The notes: generated by a model not told the origin, from the sequence alone. Counted from the stretch's first letter, positions 42,959 to 52,351 are shown. The stretch: 64,000 nt of DNA from an uncultured Lachnospiraceae bacterium (GCA_910586205.1 CAJUGD010000005.1:101661-165660), one strand, 5' to 3'. Numbers and translations are program-made.

Positions 42959-43726
42959 TCAGACCTCTCCTCTGCTAATCACTTCCGCTGCCAGCATCCT
43001 ATAACTTTCTGCTCCCGCTGACCGATTATCATAGAGATTAATCGGCATACCATGGCTGGGAGCTTCTGCCAGCCTTACATTTCTTGGAATAATTGTCTTA
43101 TAAATGGTTCCCTTTAAATAATTTTTCACATTCTCCACAACTTCCAGAGAGAGATTGGTACGGGCATCATACATGGTAAATACCACTCCCTCCAATTCCA
43201 GTTTAGGATTCAATTTTTTCTTTACCAAATCTACTGTTTGAATAATCTGACTTAATCCTTCCAATGCATAGTATTCGCACTGAATCGGTACTAATACTGT
43301 GTCAGCCGCAGTTAATGCATTAATGGTCAGAAGGTTTAATGACGGAGGACAATCTACTATAATAAAGTCATAATCCTTTTCTACCTTTTCCAACTCTTTT
43401 CGAAGCTTTGATTCTTTATCTGATTGATCTAGTAATTCTATCTCTGCACCTGAAAGATCAACATCTGAGGGAAGAATATCAAGATTCTTTTGGACTTCCT
43501 TGATAACACATTCATTGATTTCACACTCCCCCATCAGCAATTCATATACTGTTTTGCTCATATATCCTTTTTCAAATCCCAATCCACTGGTAGCATTTCC
43601 TTGAGGATCGAAATCTACTGCCAGAACTCTCTGGCCTGCTTCTGCAAGACAAGCAGATAAATTAATTGCTGTAGTCGTCTTTCCAACCCCACCTTTTTGA
43701 TTTGCTATTGCTATTATTCTTCCCAT
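42959..43726 (-). CDS. parA: Chromosome partitioning ATPase ParA/Soj
   Basis: ParA is a Walker-type ATPase that drives origin segregation and, in Bacillus, also controls DnaA. The 255-residue protein has the deviant Walker A KGGVGKTTTAIN near residue 10, VDFDPQGNATSG and IIVDCPPSLNLLT. It is translated just before parB. A parS site lies about 130 bases upstream. Confidence 0.97.
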   Translation of the reverse strand: MGRIIAIANQKGGVGKTTTAINLSACLAEAGQRVLAVDFDPQGNATSGLGFEKGYMSKTVYELLMGECEINECVIKEVQKNLDILPSDVDLSGAEIELLDQSDKESKLRKELEKVEKDYDFIIVDCPPSLNLLTINALTAADTVLVPIQCEYYALEGLSQIIQTVDLVKKKLNPKLELEGVVFTMYDARTNLSLEVVENVKNYLKGTIYKTIIPRNVRLAEAPSHGMPINLYDNRSAGAESYRMLAAEVISRGEV

Positions 43727-43853
43727 AATTTTTCCTTTTATTTTTATATTACTTATAATTTAGTAGATTATGTTCTCTAAGTGTTTTTATTATATCATAT
43801 TTTTTTTCTTTTTCATATGTGTAAAAAAAAATAAATCTAAAGGGTTTTGGGGA

Positions 43854-43869
43854 TGTTTCACGTGAAACA
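43854..43869. promoter_or_regulatory. parS site 1
   Basis: TGTTTCACGTGAAACA is the exact 16-bp consensus palindrome bound by ParB/Spo0J. It lies between parA and the gene-poor gap. Confidence 0.97.
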
Positions 43870-44240
43870 TTCATAAAAAATAGGAAACAGATACTAACCA
43901 GAATTTCTATTCTTCCATCTTTATCCAGTTTCACTCATTAGTCGGATGTTCGGTGCCTCTTGTCCATCTTTTAGAATAAACAAGCAAATGTCCCCATGAA
44001 ATAGTAACGATTTTTAATTACTGTTTCATGCTACCCTGTTAAGATAACTTCATATGCCCATTAAAAATCACCTGCGATGATGGGGCTATGTTTTAGCTCT
44101 ATAACTGTACTACCCTGTGACAAATCAGCGTAGTAATTCTTCACGGAGTGAATAATAGTAATTTTTATACCATGAATTAAAATTATTGAACTATGTATTG
44201 TAACTATCTTTATTTTATACTATACTAATCATATAATATT

Positions 44241-44345
44241 GGGGTTAAAAGGTCTTTTGCCCCCTCTGATACTGGATCCAAAATTTAAAGATCCTCTTGC
44301 AAGCAAGCTTGTATCGGATTTAAGACCTTTTGATCTTTACCCGCT
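44241..44345. repeat. About 105-bp imperfect palindromic element
   Basis: GGGGTTAAAAGGTCTT (from 44241) pairs with AAGACCTTTTGATCTTTACCC (from 44322), the right arm carrying a 6-base insertion. Inside, CTGATAC pairs with GTATCGG, and GGATCC with GATCC. The nested symmetry suggests a foldback repeat or mobile palindromic unit rather than a simple terminator. Confidence 0.55.
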
Positions 44346-44555
44346 TAGGATAGTATCTGCTATATAATCATATAGATACTATACAACTATACTATTCGCC
44401 GTAACTTTTGAAATAAACAAATATTTTTAAACTGTATTCATTTTCCTATCTTCAAATTTGTATACCCATTGAAAAACTACTTATACATAAACATTGTAAA
44501 TGACAAATAAAGATTTTATAGTCATATATAAATAAGAAATTGATGAGGAGTAATC

Positions 44556-45007
44556 ATGAACGATTATACATATATCACATTAAGAGAAAAACGACAATTA
44601 AAAGATCCAGCTGCTGAATGGTTTCATTCTAAATGGGAGTTCCACAGGAAGCTTATCTTGAATGTATGGATGCCTATCTTAATAATGAAACCGAGTATGG
44701 ATGGTATCTTTGCTTAGATGGAAGCAGAATTATAGGGGGATTGGGAGTTATAGAAAATGATTTCCATGACAGAAAAGATCTTACCCCTAATATTTGTGGG
44801 GTATATACAGAAGATGTATACCGATGTAAAGGAATCGCAGGACACCTGCTTAATATGGTTGTTGATGTTTTAAAGTCAAAAGGTATAACACCAATCTATT
44901 TAGTTACTGATCATACGAACTTTTATGAGAGATATGGATGGGAATTTTTGTGCATGGTTCAGGGAGTCGATGAGACAAATATGACTAGAATGTACTACCA
45001 CAAGTAA
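44556..45007 (+). pseudogene. GNAT acetyltransferase, single-base frameshift
   Basis: An ATG at 44556 with GAGGAG upstream opens MNDYTYITLREKRQLKDPAAEWFHSKW, then the frame leads to a stop near 44711. From 44633 the +1 frame continues with GVPQEAYLECMDAYLNN...GLGVIEND, VYTEDVYRCKGIAGHLLNMVVDVLKSKG and YLVTDHTNFYERYGWEFL, a full GNAT fold. Restoring one G in the GGG run at 44635-44637 would join SKW to GVPQEAYLE. The gene is therefore either recently broken or a sequencing error. The remaining 124-codon frame starts at an in-frame ATG (44633) but lacks the first strand. Confidence 0.8.
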
Positions 45008-45054
45008 GTACTAAAAATACATCTCTAAAAAGGAAGATTATTTAAGATTAAAAA

Positions 45055-45070
45055 TGTTTCACGTGAAACA
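45055..45070. promoter_or_regulatory. parS site 2
   Basis: A second exact TGTTTCACGTGAAACA, extended by flanking AAAA and TTTT to a longer perfect palindrome. It lies between the acetyltransferase and the glyoxalase-family gene, 1.2 kb from the first site. Confidence 0.97.
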
Positions 45071-45193
45071 TTTTTATATAAGCGTTTTTCTGCATTCGCA
45101 GAAGCAATTTTTAAGTTTCATTATTTATAGTGTTCTACCATAAATGAACATACTAACAATAATGAAAAACTATATAAAAAGGAGAATATCATT

Positions 45194-45559
45194 ATGCTCA
45201 AGTTCAACCACTTTAACTTCAATGTACTAAACCTGGAAAAAAGCCTAACGTTTTATAAGGATACTCTTAACCTAGAACCAGTACGGGAGAAGACAGCATC
45301 TGACGGTTCTTTTAAGCTGGTTTATTTAGGAGATCAATCTAGCGATTTCACTTTAGAACTCACCTGGCTTCGTGATCGTACCGAACCTTACAATCTTGGA
45401 GAATGTGAGTTTCATTTAGCATTTATCACGGATGATTTTGAAAACCTTCACCAAAAGCACAAAGAACAAGGCGTAATATGCTATGAGAATGAAAAAATGG
45501 GAATTTATTTCATTTCCGATCCTGACGGATACTGGATTGAAATAGTCCCACAAAGATAA
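45194..45559 (+). CDS. Glyoxalase/VOC-family protein (lactoylglutathione lyase-like)
   Basis: The 121-residue protein is a single VOC module pair: FNHFNFNVLNLEKSLTFYKDTLNLEPVREK, then ELTWL, ECEFHLAFITDDF, and YFISDPDGYWIEIVPQ. His and Glu of the two halves (HFNFNV, TLELT, HLAF, WIEIV) are placed as in metal-binding glyoxalase I. It resembles GloA of Gram-positives, though VOC proteins have many roles. AAAAGGAG precedes the ATG, and a strong terminator follows. Confidence 0.82.
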   Translation: MLKFNHFNFNVLNLEKSLTFYKDTLNLEPVREKTASDGSFKLVYLGDQSSDFTLELTWLRDRTEPYNLGECEFHLAFITDDFENLHQKHKEQGVICYENEKMGIYFISDPDGYWIEIVPQR

Positions 45560-45617
45560 AAATAAGGATACTGTCCACAGGTACTTTTTAAATTTCTGTG
45601 TACAGTATCCTTATTTT
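45560..45617. terminator. Strong terminator between the glyoxalase-family gene and rsmG
   Basis: A 16-base arm AAAATAAGGATACTGT (from 45560) pairs with ACAGTATCCTTATTTT near 45602-45617; CACAG and CTGTG extend the stem across a small internal mismatch. A T run follows. It serves both convergent genes. Confidence 0.9.
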
Positions 45618-45618
45618 T

Positions 45619-46347
45619 TTAAATAGGTTCTTTTCCTGGTATACCTGCTTTTCTAGGATATCTTTTATCTGTTTTCTTCACCTTTCTCACTACTACCAAC
45701 TCTCTCTCTGCATCTGTTCCAGAAAGAATAAATTTTTCCACTTTTTCTATTTTTCCTCCAAATATTTCAACAGCCTTTCTTCCTCTCTCCATTTCTTCCT
45801 GGACTTTTCCTGACTTGTATGCCACAAAGATTCCGCCAGTCTTTACAAACGGAACACAATACTCTGATAAAGTAGCCATATTTGCTACAGCTCTGGAAAC
45901 ACAATAATCAAATTTTTCCCGGTATACTTGGTTCCTGCCAAAATCCTCTGCCCTTCCATGAACTGCTTCAATTCCTGTCAAATTCAGCTTTTCAATCACT
46001 TCCTGCAAAAAATGTACTCTTTTATTTAATGAATCGAGAAGAACAATGGAAATATTAGGATAAATAATTTTCAAAGGGATTCCCGGAAAACCGGCTCCGG
46101 TTCCTACATCAATCAATCTACTCTCTTTTTCTCCAATCTCCTTTACTGCCATAACCAGAGAAATACTATCAATAAAATGCTTATGAATCACATCCTCCAA
46201 CTCTATTATGGCTGTCAGATTCATTACCTTATTCCATTCATTTAAAATCTCATAATAAGAATAAAATTTTTCAATCTGTTCCTTAGATAAAGAGATTCCA
46301 AGATTTTCTGCTCCTTTTATCATTTTATCTGCAAAAATCTGCTCCAT
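45619..46347 (-). CDS. rsmG: 16S rRNA (guanine527-N7)-methyltransferase
   Basis: RsmG methylates G527 of 16S rRNA. The 242-residue protein has EWNKVMNLTAI near residue 38, HFIDSISL, LIDVGTGAGFPGIPLKII (SAM loop), HGRAEDF, FDYCVSRAVA and FVAYKSGK, all standard. The ATG at 46347 is preferred because GAGGGAG lies 9 bases before it; an ATG at 46356 is too close and overlaps the mnmG stop. It follows mnmG in the usual order. Confidence 0.96.
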   Translation of the reverse strand: MEQIFADKMIKGAENLGISLSKEQIEKFYSYYEILNEWNKVMNLTAIIELEDVIHKHFIDSISLVMAVKEIGEKESRLIDVGTGAGFPGIPLKIIYPNISIVLLDSLNKRVHFLQEVIEKLNLTGIEAVHGRAEDFGRNQVYREKFDYCVSRAVANMATLSEYCVPFVKTGGIFVAYKSGKVQEEMERGRKAVEIFGGKIEKVEKFILSGTDAERELVVVRKVKKTDKRYPRKAGIPGKEPI

Positions 46348-46352
46348 TCTAA

Positions 46353-48236
46353 TCATCTCCCTCTATTCTTCTGTTCCAAATAAACCAACAATACAGAGAT
46401 ATCTGCCGGAGATACCCCGGAAATCCGTGACGCCTGTCCAATCGATACTGGTTTATATAAATTAAGCTTTTGTACTGCTTCTCGCCGCAGGCTTTTTACT
46501 GCACTATAATCAAAATCCACATCCAGCTTTTTACTCTCTAGTTTTTTAAATTGTGTCACTTGCTGTTTTTGTCTCTTTAAATATCCCTCATACTTAATAT
46601 GAATATTCACCTGCTCCATTACATCTTCAGGCAAATCCGGACGATCTGCATCAAGCTCTTCCAGCAAAAAATAATCAAGCTCTGGACGTCTTATCAACTC
46701 TGCAAGGCTTGCCCCTGTCTTAAGCAAAGTACTTCCATGCTTTTCCAAAAATTCCTGTGTCCTGGCATTTGCTCCTACCGGTGCCTTTTCCAATCTTCTT
46801 ATTTCATCTTCAATGGCACGCTCCTTCCAAAGAACATGCTGATAATCTTCCTCACTTACCAAACCAATCTCATATCCAACCTCACGCAATCGTATATCTG
46901 CATTATCCTGCCTCAAAAGCAGCCTATACTCTGCCCGGGAAGTCATCATCCGATAAGGCTCATGATTTTCCTTTGTCACCAGATCATCAATCAAAACTCC
47001 GATATAAGCCTGGGAACGATCCAGCACAAAAGCTTTTCTTCCCATTACCTTCATGGCTGCATTAACCCCTGCCATAAATCCCTGAACTGCAGCCTCCTCA
47101 TATCCTGAGCTTCCATTAAACTGCCCTCCGCTGAACAGACCCTCAATAGCTTTAAATTCCAATGACGGCAAAAGCTGCCGGGAATTAATACAATCGTACT
47201 CAATAGCATATGCATTTCTCACAATCTTCACATTTTCCAGTCCTGCCACTGTGCGATACATACGATATTGAACATCCTCTGGAAGAGAACTTGACATTCC
47301 GCTTAAATACATTTCATTTGTATACAGACCTTCTGGTTCAATAAAAACCTGATGCCTTACTTTATCAGGAAATTTAACCACCTTATCTTCAATAGAAGGA
47401 CAATATCGAGGCCCTGTCCCTTCAATAACTCCCGAAAAAAGCGGCGACCGTTCCAGATTTTCCCGAATAATCTGATGAGTATCTGAATTGGTATAAGTCA
47501 GCCAACAGGAAACCTGTTCTTTCTGCACAGAATCCGGATCCGTAGAAAAAGAAAAGGGCACCACCCTATCATCACCAAATTGTTCTTCCATTTTAGAAAA
47601 ATCAATGCTCCTCTTATCTACTCTTGCCGGTGTACCTGTTTTAAACCGAAACATTTCAATTCCATTTGCAATCAAAGAATCTGTCAGATGGTTTGCAGCC
47701 TGAAGCCCATTAGGACCTGTATGATTACTTACATCTCCATAAATACATCGTGCTCTCAGATACGTTCCTGTAGCAAGCACTACTGCCCTGGCATAATAAC
47801 AGGCGCCGGAAACTGTCTTCACACCCTGTATTTTCCCATTATCCACCACAATTTCCGAAACCTCTGCCTGCCTTATAGTCAGATGCTCTGTATTCTCTAA
47901 GGTTCTTCTCATTTCCTGGCTATAACTCTGTTTATCAGCCTGTGCACGGAGAGAATGTACTGCTGGTCCCTTTGATTCATTTAACATTTTAGACTGGATA
48001 AATGTCTTATCAATATTTTTTCCCATCTCCCCGCCAAGTGCATCTAATTCCCGTACCAGATGTCCCTTAGAACTTCCCCCTATATTGGGATTACATGGCA
48101 TTAAAGCAATACTTTCAATACTCACTGTAAATATAATGGTTTCCAGGCCAAGTCGGGCACATGCCAAAGCTGCCTCGCAGCCTGCATGTCCTGCTCCTAC
48201 TACCACAATATCATATTTTTCCTCCAAATAAGTCAT
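46353..48236 (-). CDS. mnmG: tRNA uridine-5-carboxymethylaminomethyl modification enzyme MnmG (GidA)
   Basis: MnmG, an FAD protein, works with MnmE to modify U34 of several tRNAs. The 627-residue protein has the FAD motif DIVVVGAGHAGCEAALA, MPCNPNIGGSSKGHLVRE, the catalytic Cys region RYCPSIEDK, GLFSGGQFNGSSGYEEAAVQG and EYRLLLRQDNADIRL. GGAGG precedes the ATG. It lies between mnmE and rsmG. Confidence 0.97.
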   Translation of the reverse strand: MTYLEEKYDIVVVGAGHAGCEAALACARLGLETIIFTVSIESIALMPCNPNIGGSSKGHLVRELDALGGEMGKNIDKTFIQSKMLNESKGPAVHSLRAQADKQSYSQEMRRTLENTEHLTIRQAEVSEIVVDNGKIQGVKTVSGACYYARAVVLATGTYLRARCIYGDVSNHTGPNGLQAANHLTDSLIANGIEMFRFKTGTPARVDKRSIDFSKMEEQFGDDRVVPFSFSTDPDSVQKEQVSCWLTYTNSDTHQIIRENLERSPLFSGVIEGTGPRYCPSIEDKVVKFPDKVRHQVFIEPEGLYTNEMYLSGMSSSLPEDVQYRMYRTVAGLENVKIVRNAYAIEYDCINSRQLLPSLEFKAIEGLFSGGQFNGSSGYEEAAVQGFMAGVNAAMKVMGRKAFVLDRSQAYIGVLIDDLVTKENHEPYRMMTSRAEYRLLLRQDNADIRLREVGYEIGLVSEEDYQHVLWKERAIEDEIRRLEKAPVGANARTQEFLEKHGSTLLKTGASLAELIRRPELDYFLLEELDADRPDLPEDVMEQVNIHIKYEGYLKRQKQQVTQFKKLESKKLDVDFDYSAVKSLRREAVQKLNLYKPVSIGQASRISGVSPADISVLLVYLEQKNRGR

Positions 48237-48319
48237 AAACTTCCTTTCCTCCGTAGGGATTCTAACTTTCTATTTTCTCAAATTTACTTTTTACACCTGC
48301 CGACTCGAGAAGCAATCTC

Positions 48320-49708
48320 CTACTTTCCTGTACAAAACTTTCCAAAAATTTCATCTATTAGATCTTCCTCCACAGACTCACCTAATATGGTTCCCAGCCT
48401 TCCATAAGCATCCATAAGATCAATCGTCAAAAGATCCTCCGGTACTCCATTATCAATTCCTTCCATCACCATAGAAAGGCTCCCTAATGCTGCCTCCAAT
48501 GCCGCCTTATGCCGGACATTCATAATTACCACAGAATCATCTTCCCCAACCTTTCCCTGAAAAAACAATTCCCTCACAATCTGTTCTAATTCTTTTATTC
48601 CACTCTTTTCCTTTGCAGAAATCACTGCCACAGGATGATCTGTAAATTTCTCCAAATCCTCCTTGTTCACAACACTTTTCAAATCCGATTTATTTAAAAG
48701 AACAACTGCTTGTCTTCCCTCAATCCATTTTATAATATCCTTATCATTTTCATCAAGCTCACATGCTCCGTCTGTCACATAAAGTATAAGATCCGCCTCC
48801 TCTGCGGCTTTTCTGGCACGAGACACGCCAATCTTTTCCACTACATCCTCTGTATCCCTTATTCCTGCCGTATCCGCTAATCTCAGATACATATCTCCCA
48901 GCCGGATCTGTTCCTCCAATACATCTCTTGTAGTTCCTGCTACCTCTGTTACGATCGCCCTCTCCTCTCCTAAAAGCACATTCATCAAAGAAGACTTTCC
49001 TACATTGGGCTTTCCCACAATAACAGTCCTGATTCCTTCTGAAACAATCCTTCCATTATCAGCCGAAATAATTAAATCCTTTATTTCCTTTATCACAGGT
49101 TTTAAAATTCCTCTTAATTTTTCTCCATATTTATCCAGTGAAATATGTTCCGGATCATCTAAGGCAGATTCCATATAAGCTACCTGATATAAAAGAGCTT
49201 CCCGCAGCTTTTTCACCTTACTTGACACAGATCCTTTTAGCTGCCTTACAGAATTTCTCATAGCAAGCTCATTTTTTGCATGGATCAGATCCATCACGGC
49301 TTCTGCCTGTGATAAATCCATACGTCCATTTAAAAAAGCCCTTTTTGTAAACTCTCCTGGCTCTGCTGGCTCTGCGCCTGCCCGAATCACTGCCTCTAAT
49401 ATTCTCTTAATGACAAAGATTCCTCCATGGCAGTCAAACTCCACCGTATCCTCCCCTGTATAGCTGGAAGGCCCCCTCATAACCAGAGCTAATACTTCAT
49501 CTAAAACCACACCATTCTCTTTTACCACTCCATAATGAATTGTATGAGATTTTACATGACACAGACACTTTTCTTTTTGTTTCCCTTCAAACACCCGATC
49601 AGCTACTTTAATCGCTTCACTGCCGCTGATCCGCACGATTCCGATTCCAGAACTTCCCATAGCCGTAGCAATGGCTGCTATTGTATCTGTCTTTTTTCCG
49701 GCTTCCAT
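48320..49708 (-). CDS. mnmE: tRNA modification GTPase MnmE (TrmE)
   Basis: MnmE binds GTP and a folate cofactor and acts with MnmG. The 462-residue protein has the N-terminal folate-binding domain (TIAAIATAMGSSGIGIVRISG, FDCHGG). A GTPase domain inserted from about 215 carries GKPNVGKSSLMN, GTTRD, DTAGIRDT and NKSDL, and the protein ends with the conserved CTGK. The ATG at 49708 follows GGAGG by 7 bases; a start 84 bases upstream would add a poor N terminus. Confidence 0.97.
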   Translation of the reverse strand: MEAGKKTDTIAAIATAMGSSGIGIVRISGSEAIKVADRVFEGKQKEKCLCHVKSHTIHYGVVKENGVVLDEVLALVMRGPSSYTGEDTVEFDCHGGIFVIKRILEAVIRAGAEPAEPGEFTKRAFLNGRMDLSQAEAVMDLIHAKNELAMRNSVRQLKGSVSSKVKKLREALLYQVAYMESALDDPEHISLDKYGEKLRGILKPVIKEIKDLIISADNGRIVSEGIRTVIVGKPNVGKSSLMNVLLGEERAIVTEVAGTTRDVLEEQIRLGDMYLRLADTAGIRDTEDVVEKIGVSRARKAAEEADLILYVTDGACELDENDKDIIKWIEGRQAVVLLNKSDLKSVVNKEDLEKFTDHPVAVISAKEKSGIKELEQIVRELFFQGKVGEDDSVVIMNVRHKAALEAALGSLSMVMEGIDNGVPEDLLTIDLMDAYGRLGTILGESVEEDLIDEIFGKFCTGK

Positions 49709-49807
49709 TTCATTTCCTCCAAAATATAGAAAAAACATTCTATAAACAACAGCGTCCGGCGGTGGTTCTTCCCCCACTACCAGACGCCGCATTCATTTTA
49801 TTCAATG

Positions 49808-51040
49808 TTACTCAAAACCTTCTTCTGTCTTCTCCACAACCTTTTCCATCTGCCGGTTATGGCTGTTTTCTCTTAAACTATCTCTGTTCCCGTCCCGGCT
49901 TCCTCCATCTCTGGTTTTCCCAGAATACCGGTCTCTTTTATAACTATCTCTTTTTAAAGAAATCACCACATGACGATAAGGATCCTCTCCCTCACTTCTA
50001 GTCACCACATATCTGTCATTCTGAAGAGCTGAATGAATAATTCTTCTCTCATAAGGATTCATGGGTTCTAAAGACACAGGACGTTTTGTCCTTTTTACTT
50101 TATAGGAAATGTTCCGTGCAAGTGTCTCCAAAGTATCCTTTCTTCTCTCCCGATAATTCTCTGTATCCAGCTTGACGCGCAAATATCCTTCTGTCTCCTT
50201 ATTCACCACAAGACTTACCAGGTACTGCAGGGAATCTAAAGTTTGTCCTCTCTTTCCTATAAGGACTCCCATATCATCTCCTGTCATCATAACCTGGAGT
50301 TCGCCTTCCTCCTTATTGACAGTCGTTTCAACAGAAACATTCATTCCCATAGCTCCAAACACCTGCTTCAAAAAATCCTTTGCCTTCTGCTGAACTAAAG
50401 CCTCATCCATCTTAACCTCCTGCCTCACCTTAGGTTCTCTCTCCTGCTTTTCCACCCTTGGCTCCGCAGATTTTCTCTCACGGCCTGTCTCTTTTCTTCC
50501 ATACTTTTTTTTATCAAATTCTCTCTGTTCAAAATTCTTCCGATAAGGTTTATCACCAGATTTTTCCATCTGAGAATCCATGGCCTTTTCCTCCACAGCT
50601 TCCGCAAAATCTTCTAAAACCTTATTTTCCCCTGTCTTATCACCTTCTGCCTTCACAGACTTATTTTCTGTATCTTTTTTATGTGATTCCTGCCGAACCT
50701 TTTCTGCCTCTGCTTTAGCAGCCCGTTCCGCCTTCTGTGCTTTTTCCTTTGCAGCCCTGGCTGCTTTTTCTGCCTCTGCTTTAGCAGCTCTTTCCGCCTT
50801 TTCTGCTGCTTTAGCCGCACGTTCTGCTTTTTCTTTCTCTGCCCTTTTCTTACTTTCTTCTTCTTCCCCCATAACACGGGCGCGAATCACACAAGGCTTT
50901 CCTCCGAATAAACCCAAAAATCCCGTGCTTTCTTTTTGAGCAATCTCATAATACAAATGATCACTGGTAGTCTGAAGCTCCAACAATGCCTTCGTGATAG
51001 CTTCATCCAGCGTTTTTGCAGAAATGGTGATCATCTCCAT
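49808..51040 (-). CDS. jag: Jag/KhpB RNA-binding protein
   Basis: The 410-residue protein has a Jag N domain (ITISAKTLDEAITKALLELQ, FLGLFGGKP), then a Lys/Glu/Ala-rich linker (about 70-210) with repeated KAERAAKAEAEK units. A KH domain (MMTGDDMGVLIGKRGQTLDSLQYL) and an R3H domain (ERRIIHSALQ...VTRSEGEDPYRHVVI) follow. KhpB binds RNA in Gram-positives and affects cell elongation and sporulation. The gene lies behind yidC as usual. GGGGGTG precedes the ATG. Confidence 0.93.
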   Translation of the reverse strand: MEMITISAKTLDEAITKALLELQTTSDHLYYEIAQKESTGFLGLFGGKPCVIRARVMGEEEESKKRAEKEKAERAAKAAEKAERAAKAEAEKAARAAKEKAQKAERAAKAEAEKVRQESHKKDTENKSVKAEGDKTGENKVLEDFAEAVEEKAMDSQMEKSGDKPYRKNFEQREFDKKKYGRKETGRERKSAEPRVEKQEREPKVRQEVKMDEALVQQKAKDFLKQVFGAMGMNVSVETTVNKEEGELQVMMTGDDMGVLIGKRGQTLDSLQYLVSLVVNKETEGYLRVKLDTENYRERRKDTLETLARNISYKVKRTKRPVSLEPMNPYERRIIHSALQNDRYVVTRSEGEDPYRHVVISLKRDSYKRDRYSGKTRDGGSRDGNRDSLRENSHNRQMEKVVEKTEEGFE

Positions 51041-51052
51041 AATATACACCCC

Positions 51053-52351
51053 CTATTTATTATGTTTCTCATTATATTTGGCAACCATAGCCGCCTTTGC
51101 CGCCAAACTCCCCTGTTTTGCATCCTTATTATAAAATTCTGTAGATTCCTTGACCTGCTGTCTTGTTTTTTCTAATTTTTCATTACGCGCCTGTTCCTCA
51201 CGCTGCTGGGCTGCCTGGATATTCTTTGCATTCATCATAGCATTCTGAGAAATCTTCTGAGGAGGAAGACCTTTCTTTGCCCTTTTGGCATTCGCTTTCT
51301 CCAAATTCTTCTGAATCATCTCATCCATATCAACCTTATTTAAATAAAAATTAACAATTAATTGCTGAATAATTTGGAAAAAGCTGCTTGCTACCCAGTA
51401 AATCCCAATAGCTGCCGGGAACGTAAAACAGAAAAATACTGACATTAACGGCATCATCATATTCATCTGCTTCATCATCTGAGCACTTGTGCTGTTCTCA
51501 TCCTGCTGCGGCTGATTGGACATCATAAGCTTAGCGCTCAGCCATTGTGTAAGTCCTGCTAAAATAGGAATCAGCCATGCTACATTTGGAGTCATTCCCT
51601 GCCACGGATTTGTAGCCAGATTAATTCCAAAAAACTCATTCATCTTTTCAATAGAAGACGAATTTTCTGCAATTACAGAAGCAGCTTCCGGAAAACGCTT
51701 TCCTAGCTCAATCCATTGCTCAGGATTTAACTTATACAGGATATCCACCATCTTATTGCCCAAGGCTTCTCCTGTTACTCCTACAAGATCACCAATCTTA
51801 GTCACACCTGTCAGGGGTATATTATTGTCTGTGGCAAACTGTAAAAGAGCCGCCCCGGCTCCTTCCTTTAGATCTCCCGCAGCAGATACATTCGTAATCG
51901 CATAAACTACCTGCATAAAATATATTTTAACAGAGTTTACATAAGCAGGAATATTATAAATAACCCGATACAAAGCCAGCAAAATCGGCAGTTGAATCAC
52001 AAGCTGAAGGCATCCTCCAGCCATGGATGTACCATACTTTTCATAGACTGCCTTGGTCTCCACATTCATCTTCATCATGGAATCATTGTCTGTCTTGCCT
52101 TTATATTTATTTTGAATTGCCTGAAGCTCTGGCTGCATAACAGACATCAGCTTAGAAGATTTCTGCTGTTTAATGGTCAGAGGAAACATCAGAACCTTCA
52201 CAACCAAGGTAAATAAAATAATACATAATCCAATATTTAAAATTCCCATAGAGCTGGTAAACCGGAAAAGCAAATCCATGATCCAACCCAAAATCTGAGA
52301 AACCGGCCCCAAAATAAAGCCTCCGGTCTTTGTCAATACTAAATATTCCAA
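51053..52351 (-). CDS. yidC: Membrane protein insertase YidC/OxaA
   Basis: YidC inserts proteins into the membrane. The 432-residue product has the short Gram-positive form: an N-terminal helix, LNIGLCIILFTLVVKVLMFPLTIKQQKSSKLMSVMQPELQ, a long insertion before the later helices, FFCFTFPAAIGIYWVASSFFQIIQQ and a basic C-terminal tail (about 365-432). A lipobox is not obvious, unlike Bacillus SpoIIIJ. It is located between yidD and jag. Confidence 0.94.
   Translation of the reverse strand: MEYLVLTKTGGFILGPVSQILGWIMDLLFRFTSSMGILNIGLCIILFTLVVKVLMFPLTIKQQKSSKLMSVMQPELQAIQNKYKGKTDNDSMMKMNVETKAVYEKYGTSMAGGCLQLVIQLPILLALYRVIYNIPAYVNSVKIYFMQVVYAITNVSAAGDLKEGAGAALLQFATDNNIPLTGVTKIGDLVGVTGEALGNKMVDILYKLNPEQWIELGKRFPEAASVIAENSSSIEKMNEFFGINLATNPWQGMTPNVAWLIPILAGLTQWLSAKLMMSNQPQQDENSTSAQMMKQMNMMMPLMSVFFCFTFPAAIGIYWVASSFFQIIQQLIVNFYLNKVDMDEMIQKNLEKANAKRAKKGLPPQKISQNAMMNAKNIQAAQQREEQARNEKLEKTRQQVKESTEFYNKDAKQGSLAAKAAMVAKYNEKHNK

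Larger units (their letters stand above)
43727..44555. other. Gene-poor stretch upstream of parA
   Basis: About 830 bases with no supported gene. It holds a perfect parS (43854), a 13-base inverted repeat with one mismatch (43995-44007/44018-44030), two copies of CTACCCTGT (44031, 44110), a long hairpin-like element (44241-44345) and a 9-bp inverted repeat (44350-44358/44374-44382). The AT content is higher than in the flanking genes. A 61-codon open frame that contains parS is judged not coding. Confidence 0.7.

Noticed and set aside
43749..43934. 61-codon open frame on the minus strand upstream of parA
   Set aside because: It contains the parS site, lacks a convincing ribosome site and has a low-complexity, Phe/Lys-rich product; it is better explained as AT-rich spacer.
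44090..44108. GTTTTAGCTCTATAACTG, which recalls the start of a type II CRISPR repeat
   Set aside because: It occurs once; there are no evenly spaced copies, no spacers and no cas genes nearby.
46599..47108. 169-codon open frame on the plus strand inside mnmG
   Set aside because: It is antisense to a certain gene, has no ribosome site, and its Cys/His/Ser/Leu-rich product is typical of reverse-strand noise.
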